64,000 nucleotides of DNA, from positions 186,001-250,000 of the forward strand of contig NZ_POWF01000003.1 of the NCBI RefSeq assembly GCF_002895005.1, written 5' to 3'. The translations under genes and the position numbers were made by a program. Positions 57,480-64,000 of the stretch are shown piece by piece (position 1 is the first letter of the stretch; the number at the start of each line of letters is the position of its first letter). Under the pieces are notes generated by a model that was given only the letters and a program-made list of their open reading frames with translations, searched no databases and had not been told where the DNA came from. The DNA comes from Hanstruepera neustonica. GTDB lineage: Bacteria > Bacteroidota > Bacteroidia > Flavobacteriales > Flavobacteriaceae.

Positions 57480-58718
57480 TTAGTATTCCTGATAAGCGCC
57501 TCTATCTATATTAAATGACAAGGAGAAACGCAAGGTATTTTCCAATGGGTTTTGGACTTTGGAAGCCGAAAACAAATAGGATAAATCAACACCAATGATA
57601 TTATACTTAAATCCTGCTCCAATAGCAAAAAACTGTCTCGCTCCCTTTTCTTCAGCTTCATTAAAATAGCCAGCGCGAACGGCAAATGCATCTTGATAGG
57701 AGTACTCCACACCCAATGCCCAAGTCCATTCCTTCATTTCTTCACTAAATCCGCCTGGTGCATCACCAAATGACTGGAACATTCCTTGAAAGAACCCTAC
57801 GTCAGGATCTTTACCTTCTATTATTACCGTTGGATTCACAACAGCTCCCAATTCATCCTCATCTGGGTCATATTGACCATTACCATTGGTATCTGTATAT
57901 TCATATTCAGTTCCATAAACTGGAGGTGTAGGCACCAATAATTTGGTTACTTCACCTGTAACGGAGATTTTATTAAAATCGTCTAATATAAAATCAAAAC
58001 CACCACCTAATCGTAAGGTTGTTGGCTGGAAGTTTTCTTGACCACCTTCATCATATTTAAATTTAGGCCCAATATTTTGGATTGCAAATCCCAAACGCGT
58101 TCTACCATTAAAGCTACTGTAAGCTTGTTCCTCACTTTGATAATAACCTGAAATATCTACGCCAAACGTGTTTGCTGCTATGGCTTCTGGGTCAACTGCA
58201 TCAATTTTTAAATCGGATCTTACATAACGCATGGTTACACCCATTGCAAATTGTTCGCTCAATTTAAGCGAATATGACGCATCCAATGCCATTTCATTTG
58301 GTTTTACTATAAGTGGTGTTGAATTTTCGTCTTGAACCAATTCTATTTCACCAAGTCCAAAGTACTTAAAACTAGCAGCAAAGGCACTTCGCTCATTGAT
58401 CCTGTTAAAATATGAAAGATAACCAAGAGAAATATCCTTAACTATCTTTGTGAGGTAGGGTGTATAACTAACACCAACACCTTGCTTGGTTTCCGAAAAC
58501 GCGTATTTTGAGGCATTCCATTGTTGCGAAAACACATCAACTGATGTGGCAACACCCATGTCACCCATAGAGGCTCCTCTGGCTTCCGGAGCTACCAATA
58601 AAAATGGTACACCAGTTGTTACAACTCGTGAATCAAAGTTATCAGGAATTACCACCGTTTGGGCATTCATATATGTTACAGTGAATAAGGCAATAAGTAT
58701 TAAAATTCGGTTTTTCAT
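57480..58718 (-). CDS. porV: Type IX secretion system outer membrane protein PorV
   Basis: PorV (LptO) is a FadL-like outer-membrane barrel that shuttles type IX substrates from the translocon to the PorU sortase. The 412-residue protein has a signal peptide (ALFTVTYMNAQ), the motif PFLLVAPEARGASMGDMGVATSVD with WNASKYAFSETK, and a calcium-type loop TDTNGNGQYDPDEDE within an extracellular segment. The last strand ends LRFSLSFNIDRG. It follows porU by 33 bases on the same strand, the usual order. The terminator at 57428-57458 ends the unit. Confidence 0.96.
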   Translation of the reverse strand: MKNRILILIALFTVTYMNAQTVVIPDNFDSRVVTTGVPFLLVAPEARGASMGDMGVATSVDVFSQQWNASKYAFSETKQGVGVSYTPYLTKIVKDISLGYLSYFNRINERSAFAASFKYFGLGEIELVQDENSTPLIVKPNEMALDASYSLKLSEQFAMGVTMRYVRSDLKIDAVDPEAIAANTFGVDISGYYQSEEQAYSSFNGRTRLGFAIQNIGPKFKYDEGGQENFQPTTLRLGGGFDFILDDFNKISVTGEVTKLLVPTPPVYGTEYEYTDTNGNGQYDPDEDELGAVVNPTVIIEGKDPDVGFFQGMFQSFGDAPGGFSEEMKEWTWALGVEYSYQDAFAVRAGYFNEAEEKGARQFFAIGAGFKYNIIGVDLSYLFSASKVQNPLENTLRFSLSFNIDRGAYQEY

Positions 58719-58751
58719 GTATTCAATTTATTTAACAAATATAATTTATTA

Positions 58752-61700
58752 TTATAGTATTACAAGTTTCTCTATTTTTTCAACAGTTTTGTTCATTAAT
58801 GGGGATCTCACAGTTAATTTATAAATATAGACCCCCTTACCTATTTTATCTCCAAAATCATCACGACCATCCCAAACAATATCTCGAGATAAGGCAGAAC
58901 CACCTTGACCACAGCATTCCGTGGTATTGGTTTGTCCATTAAGTGTTCTAACCAATTTACCTGAAACGGTAAATATCTGTACAGAAACGTCTAAAGGGTC
59001 CGAACTATTGTGATTAAACCAAAATTCTGTATAATTCACAAAAGGATTTGGATAATTTAACACATTATTTATAACCAATCCTTGATTTTCATCATACACC
59101 ACAAACTGGATTTCAGAAGTTGATGAATTATTATAAACATCCCAAGCTTTGAGTGTTAAGGTATGAAGACCTGGTTCTAAATCGCGAAGCGGATAGTTAG
59201 CAGAACCTCTTTGGTAATTATCCAATTCTGTTTCATAATAATCATTAAGAACATATTGATTGGTTTCATCACCATCAATGATAGCTACAATGTCGTGACC
59301 AATACCGTTTGCTGTATTAATACCGTTTTCATCTTCTAGTTTAACCAATAAGCTGGGTGATTCATTGGTGATGCCTCCTGACACAAAACTTTCATCATTC
59401 ATATATAAATTAATAACTGGACCCACATTATCCTCTGGGGCATCTGCGTTTAAACCACCTATAATAACATCTGTTATATTGGCTCCAGCTTGATCTTCCA
59501 ATGCATTGTCTCTTTTGGCATAAAAACTCACTTTACCATTTCCTTCAGGAATTTCAATATCCCTTGGTACAATAAATTCGAATTCAAATTGGCCGTTAGT
59601 AATTGTTGCCTGACCTCTAAATATGGCAGCTCCTAAAGTTTCAAAGTCCATAATAATACGCCCTCCAGCATCCGACGTATTATCATTTCCTAAAGTTTGC
59701 CGTTCAATATTTTTATCATAAACAACTACAGACAAAACACCATTATAATCAATGACAATTTCTCCTTGTAAATTGGTTACTTCACCGGACAACTTTGCCC
59801 GACTTAAAGCCTTTAAAACTTCATTGGACTGGTTAATAGGAACGTCGTTTATTTTAGTCAATCTGATGTTAGGTTTGGCAAAAGCCAATTTCATTGCAGG
59901 ATCGCCAATAAAAAACACCAATCGCTTTTGCCCTGCTGTTGTCACTAACGGATCAATTTTAGTAAGCCTTAAAGCTTCCGCCATTGTAGGATATTCGTAA
60001 TCTTCATAGTCATCATTGTCACTATAAGAAAACAAGTATTCGCTTAAGGTTTCATTGAAGTTTCGACCAACATTTACAAAAATTTGCCTAGTAGTAGTAA
60101 TCAAACCAATTGCACCGCCATCACTATTCCAATAGGTATATTCGCCAGCTGTTGGCCTCATTGGATTATCAAATCGTGTAAATTCACAGGTTACCGTAAC
60201 AAACAAATTTAACTTGCAAACATTATTAAGTTCTTGAGCATCAATTTTTTCAAATATACGTTCAGTTGCCAGGCCATCTTCTCCACCATGTCCAAAATAG
60301 TTTAATATCAGTGAGCCTTTTTCTATGGCATTATTAATAGCTGTGTTTACTCTGGGGTATCTATCTCCACCTGCAGAAGTCTCCTGCAAAAAAGCATCGC
60401 TATGAATCTTGATTGAATTTATGAATGGTTTTTCACTTGATACTTCATCAGCTATTCTATCTGTCGTTAATTGCAAATCTCGTTCCCAATCTTCATCTAC
60501 ATCATCTGAAACAACGACAAAATTATTACGCCAATTACCGTATGAAGCTTCTATGTAATAAGATTCAATCTTATCTACCATTTGCTTGGCCCTTTGAGGC
60601 GTTTCAGCTAGAATCCTACCAACAGCAATATCCAGTTTATTAAAGGTTTCCATACCTCCTTCATTTTCATCCATCATTCCGTAAAAATCATCAGAAACAA
60701 ATGAACCGGTTAACGTAAAACTATCATATGCATGCCATGAAGGCATATTATTGGTATTGACAGGTAGTCTGTTTTTATAATCATAGGATCCATCACCAAA
60801 CAAACATAAATATTTCAACCTTCTTTCGGGGCTACTGGCATTATCATAAATGTATTTAACTAAATTCCTTATAGCTCCAATATCTTGGTTGCCTGTGCTA
60901 AACTCATTATAAATTTGGTTTAAGCCAACCACCTTAACATTAAGTCCATACTGATTTCTATTGATTTGGGCTAAGCGCTCTGCTTGACTAAAAAAATTAG
61001 CAGGTGTCACGATTAAATAATCAATATCTTCAAAAACACCTTGTGCATTATTAAATATTGTTCCTTTTAAATTTTGGTTAAAAACAAATGGATTAGAAGT
61101 GGGTAATGGTTGATAATAATTTCCTGAACCAACAACTGCATATTTTTTTAATGTACCTAAAGGTGATGTAAAGCTGATGGTTGCATCAGAATTAGAATTC
61201 ACATAATTTCTAACATTATAAATATCGGTCACGTCCCATATTTCTGAAACTTGAGAGGTATTGGAAACATTGTATTGAGCGATTCCCGATGCTGAAGCCA
61301 CATCTAGATTATAAAAAGTGAATTGCTGCCCCGAATAAGTTAATGCTCTTGTGGCTTCTAAAGAAATATAATCTATAAAAGCCTCTGCAGATGGGTTGCC
61401 ATTATTATCAAACGCCAAATCAACTCTTATATTTTCTGAACCTACATTGATATCCCCTTCATAGTCAGCCCCACTACCTAGCGTATTTTCATTTATGGCA
61501 GGAATGGTTATGTTACTAATAGCATTACCATTAACGTTTATTTGCATGCTTGTTGGAATTTCAGAAATTCCAGCAACGAAAGCTTTAAATTTTACTGGCT
61601 CAGTTGTAATAATGTTAGGAAAATTGAATTCAAATGATTTATTGGTTTCCACATCAAATTTATCTCCAAACCAGCGTCTTCCAACACTTGCTACGTTATA

Positions 61701-62627
61701 TTCATCCAACTCGTGAAATTGGTAATTCTGGAAGGAATCTATTACCATGTCAATATTACCAGAGGGCTGAATAAACGGTTGAATACGTTTTCCATTCCCT
61801 GGACTTATATTAATATAGTAATTCGTTAAGTCCGTGTAACAATTAATATTAGTATTTCTTGAGACATCATAACCTTTAGGACCTTCTGCATAGAACAAAA
61901 TATAATCCTGATCATTAAAAAACCCATCCGTTTCACCAATTATACGAATCGCATTTTCCTGAATATCATAAGGATAGTTTTCTGAATTTTCATAAGGAAT
62001 CATTCTTCCACCATTACCATAAAGTTTGATACTTCTGGGGTCAACCGTGTTAAGATTAATTCCCAGTTGCTCCAAAAATGATTTAGACAATTTAAAAACA
62101 CCTGTTTTGTCAACCTGAAATCGGTACCAACTACCAGAACTTAAAACCGAGTTAGTTATAGTTCTTATATTAGAGCTTCTTTGGCCCAAACCAGAATTTC
62201 TGTAAGAAACCGTAAATGAGGTTATTTTTTTATAAACACCATTCTCTCTAATGATTGGGGAAACCTTTAAAAAAGCTGATTTTTTATCACGAGCAATTGA
62301 ATTATGTAATTCAAATTTTACCTGATTTGGAATAGTTGCCCGATTTAAGCCTGCCAAATCAGTATTTGAAATTGGAGCAGACGCTACGTTAGACAGGCTA
62401 ATAGAAGTTTCATCAACCAATTCTTGTATATCCCATTGAGCCACAAACCAAAGGCCTTCCGATGGATTGTAATAATAGTTTTCAGCACTAAAGCTAGGCA
62501 TTGATGTGACAAAAGACTCTGTACCGAATACCTTGGCATCTTCTCCCCAATTAATATTAAATGTTTTTTGCTGCGAAAAGGCAGCAAGCGTAGTAAAAAT
62601 GGTAAGCAGTACTAATTTCTTTTTCAT
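58752..62627 (-). CDS. porU: Type IX secretion system sortase PorU
   Basis: PorU is the C25-type protease that cleaves the C-terminal signals of type IX substrates at the cell surface. The 1291-residue protein has a signal peptide (LAAFSQQ), an N-terminal beta-rich region, and the gingipain-like catalytic domain with histidine in LNYFGHGGEDG (about residue 777) and cysteine in FVTVTCEFTRFDNP (about 812). Late Ig-like domains and a C-terminal sorting-type domain follow (NYPNPFVNYTEFWFNHN, WDGRDDFGDKIGKGVYIYKL). A TAAATTTG box lies upstream on the minus strand. It is divergent from gldJ; the synteny gldJ-porU-porV matches the Flavobacterium johnsoniae arrangement. Confidence 0.96.
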   Translation of the reverse strand: MKKKLVLLTIFTTLAAFSQQKTFNINWGEDAKVFGTESFVTSMPSFSAENYYYNPSEGLWFVAQWDIQELVDETSISLSNVASAPISNTDLAGLNRATIPNQVKFELHNSIARDKKSAFLKVSPIIRENGVYKKITSFTVSYRNSGLGQRSSNIRTITNSVLSSGSWYRFQVDKTGVFKLSKSFLEQLGINLNTVDPRSIKLYGNGGRMIPYENSENYPYDIQENAIRIIGETDGFFNDQDYILFYAEGPKGYDVSRNTNINCYTDLTNYYINISPGNGKRIQPFIQPSGNIDMVIDSFQNYQFHELDEYNVASVGRRWFGDKFDVETNKSFEFNFPNIITTEPVKFKAFVAGISEIPTSMQINVNGNAISNITIPAINENTLGSGADYEGDINVGSENIRVDLAFDNNGNPSAEAFIDYISLEATRALTYSGQQFTFYNLDVASASGIAQYNVSNTSQVSEIWDVTDIYNVRNYVNSNSDATISFTSPLGTLKKYAVVGSGNYYQPLPTSNPFVFNQNLKGTIFNNAQGVFEDIDYLIVTPANFFSQAERLAQINRNQYGLNVKVVGLNQIYNEFSTGNQDIGAIRNLVKYIYDNASSPERRLKYLCLFGDGSYDYKNRLPVNTNNMPSWHAYDSFTLTGSFVSDDFYGMMDENEGGMETFNKLDIAVGRILAETPQRAKQMVDKIESYYIEASYGNWRNNFVVVSDDVDEDWERDLQLTTDRIADEVSSEKPFINSIKIHSDAFLQETSAGGDRYPRVNTAINNAIEKGSLILNYFGHGGEDGLATERIFEKIDAQELNNVCKLNLFVTVTCEFTRFDNPMRPTAGEYTYWNSDGGAIGLITTTRQIFVNVGRNFNETLSEYLFSYSDNDDYEDYEYPTMAEALRLTKIDPLVTTAGQKRLVFFIGDPAMKLAFAKPNIRLTKINDVPINQSNEVLKALSRAKLSGEVTNLQGEIVIDYNGVLSVVVYDKNIERQTLGNDNTSDAGGRIIMDFETLGAAIFRGQATITNGQFEFEFIVPRDIEIPEGNGKVSFYAKRDNALEDQAGANITDVIIGGLNADAPEDNVGPVINLYMNDESFVSGGITNESPSLLVKLEDENGINTANGIGHDIVAIIDGDETNQYVLNDYYETELDNYQRGSANYPLRDLEPGLHTLTLKAWDVYNNSSTSEIQFVVYDENQGLVINNVLNYPNPFVNYTEFWFNHNSSDPLDVSVQIFTVSGKLVRTLNGQTNTTECCGQGGSALSRDIVWDGRDDFGDKIGKGVYIYKLTVRSPLMNKTVEKIEKLVIL

Positions 62628-62896
62628 TACACAAATAACGCTATTTACATAGTCTTATTATGAAAAAAAACACTTTTTTGAAAAACGAACCAAATTTACA
62701 ATAATAAAATAGAAAATCAGACGTTATATGACACTAAAACGACGATGAAATACACAAAAAACATCGTTGTAATGCATCATAAATAGGACGAAATGCACTT
62801 TTTTTTACTTAAAAATCAAAAATTTGCTTGTATTCTTAGGTATAATTCTTATATTGCGTCACCAAAAATATTAATGGCTTACTTAAAAGTATGGAT
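62628..62896. promoter_or_regulatory. Divergent porU-gldJ intergenic region
   Basis: On the minus strand TAAATTTG (62698-62691) fits a -7 element for porU, 64 bases upstream of its start. A dyad CGACGATG (62740-62747) / CATCGTTG (62762-62769) with a 14-base spacer could be an operator or hairpin between the two genes. No confident promoter is seen for gldJ. Confidence 0.5.
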
Positions 62897-64000
62897 ATGA
62901 AAAAAGTAATAACAGTCAAGATACTTCTTGTTTTAGCGGTATCGGTCACAATGGTTGGTTGTAAAAGATCATCCAGCTCTAACAGCTCCAGAGCTACTGG
63001 TTGGGACATAAATTCCAGAGACGGCGGTTTTCAATACAATACAAGTTATAAGGGACAGGAAGCTGCTCCTGGTCTTGTAATGGTTGAAGGCGGAACGTTT
63101 ACAATGGGTAAAGTTCAAGATGATGTTATGCATGATTGGAACAATACACCTAACCAACAACACGTTCAATCATTCTATATGGATGAAACGGAAGTTACCA
63201 ATCTTATGTATTTGGAATATTTAGATTGGATTAAGCGTGTTTATCCACCATCTGAAGATAATTTTAAAAAGATTTATGATGGTGCCCTTCCAGATACATT
63301 AGTTTGGAGGAATCGATTAGGTTATAATGAAGTTATGACTGAAAACTACTTGCGTCATCCAGGTTATCAAGAATACCCTGTTGTTGGTGTTAGTTGGATT
63401 CAGGCAGTTGAATTTGCAAACTGGCGTTCTGACCGTGTTAACGAAATGTATTTAGAAGATGCTGGGTATATTGCTAGAGATGCGAAATTAAATTCAGTTT
63501 CTTCTGATGCTACTTTCAGTACTGATACCTATATCAATGCTCCTTCAAAGGTTTATGGAGGTAATGATAGTATCACGAATCCTGCTAACACAAGAAGACG
63601 TGTTCAAACAACGGCTTCAGGTGATACCATTAATGTTCATGCTACCAGAGAAACTGGTATTATTTCACCTAAATATAGACTCCCAACAGAAGCTGAATGG
63701 GAATATGCTGCATTGGGCTTGACATCTATCAGAAACTACAACATCTACAGAGGTCGTAAAAAATATCCATGGGACGGTCAATACACACGTTCTGGAAAAC
63801 GTAAAGTTCGTGGCGACCAATTGGCTAACTTTAAACAAGGAAAAGGTGACTACGGTGGAATTGCTGGATGGTCTGACGATGGTGCTGATATTACCAATGC
63901 CGTAAAATCTTATGAGCCTAATGATTATGGTTTATATGATATGGCAGGAAACGTAGCTGAATGGGTTGCCGATGTGTATAGACCTATCGTTGATGATGAG
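62897..64000 (+). CDS. gldJ: Gliding motility lipoprotein GldJ, 5' part
   Basis: The frame is open to the window edge, giving the first 368 residues. The start is ATG 62897; an in-frame ATG at 62891 adds two residues. A lipobox (VTMVGCKRS, cysteine near 21) is followed by a formylglycine-enzyme/sulfatase-modifying-like domain: VEGGTFTMGKVQDD, YMDETEVTN, YPVVGVSWIQAVEFANW, YRLPTEAEWEYAAL and YDMAGNVAEWVADVY. GldJ is an essential component of gliding and type IX secretion and stabilises GldK, GldL, GldM and GldN. It sits divergent to porU as in other flavobacteria. Confidence 0.96.
   Translation, partial: MKKVITVKILLVLAVSVTMVGCKRSSSSNSSRATGWDINSRDGGFQYNTSYKGQEAAPGLVMVEGGTFTMGKVQDDVMHDWNNTPNQQHVQSFYMDETEVTNLMYLEYLDWIKRVYPPSEDNFKKIYDGALPDTLVWRNRLGYNEVMTENYLRHPGYQEYPVVGVSWIQAVEFANWRSDRVNEMYLEDAGYIARDAKLNSVSSDATFSTDTYINAPSKVYGGNDSITNPANTRRRVQTTASGDTINVHATRETGIISPKYRLPTEAEWEYAALGLTSIRNYNIYRGRKKYPWDGQYTRSGKRKVRGDQLANFKQGKGDYGGIAGWSDDGADITNAVKSYEPNDYGLYDMAGNVAEWVADVYRPIVDDE

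Overview
The window looks like a chromosomal segment of a marine-type Flavobacteriaceae (Bacteroidota; close to genera such as Winogradskyella, Psychroserpens or Olleya, genus not decidable here). The evidence is low G+C, the promoter consensus TTG-N17-20-TAnnTTTG, a fused SecDF, type IX secretion/gliding genes (porU, porV, gldJ), a giant secreted protein with a gliding-type C-terminal sorting domain, and an ECF sigma/FecR/TonB-receptor cassette. Almost all of it is ordinary housekeeping chromosome. I saw no insertion sequence, prophage, CRISPR array or integron.

Layout. 1-5.1 kb: the end of rho, rpsT with a tRNA-Glu in front of it, proS, a Gly/Trp-repeat lipoprotein and a FadL-like outer-membrane protein. 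5.1-11.1 kb: one 1997-residue secreted repeat protein on the minus strand. 11.3-15.2 kb: folE, cysS, yidD, lgt and a DUF192 protein on the plus strand. 15.3-28.3 kb: a minus-strand series with secDF, a secreted orphan, a DUF4412 protein, mdh, an outer-membrane-like protein overlapping gyrB, gyrB, a CPBP protease with an XRE regulator, a DUF6090 protein and asnB. 28.5-34.9 kb: queE divergent from a tight plus-strand run (HerA-like ATPase, lipoprotein, YitT, cupin, alpha/beta hydrolase, RluF-type synthase), then a secreted orphan. 34.9-38.1 kb: folD, ffh and a lipoprotein metalloprotease. 38.2-44.9 kb: a cell-surface signalling locus. 45-53 kb: an orphan secreted protein, argS, a small membrane protein, a TPR histidine kinase, a CtlX-like hydrolase, a DUF3124 lipoprotein, a methyltransferase and an SDR. 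53-57.4 kb: M28 peptidase, pyruvate dehydrogenase E2 and E1 alpha, cytidine deaminase. 57.5-64 kb: porV and porU, divergent from a truncated gldJ.

How genes work together. PorU, PorV and GldJ belong to the machinery that would export the giant protein at 5.1-11.1 kb. SecDF and Lgt serve the many Sec-exported proteins and lipoproteins. The most interesting unit is 38.2-44.9 kb: an ECF sigma factor, a FecR anti-sigma and a TonB receptor with an N-terminal signalling domain, flanked by two lipoproteins that share a beta-rich module. A bipartite element, GGTAGGA-N15-CTGTTATAT, occurs with identical spacing in front of the large lipoprotein gene (minus strand) and in front of fecR (plus strand). 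I read it as the promoter recognised by this sigma factor, which would give the regulon of the system directly from sequence.
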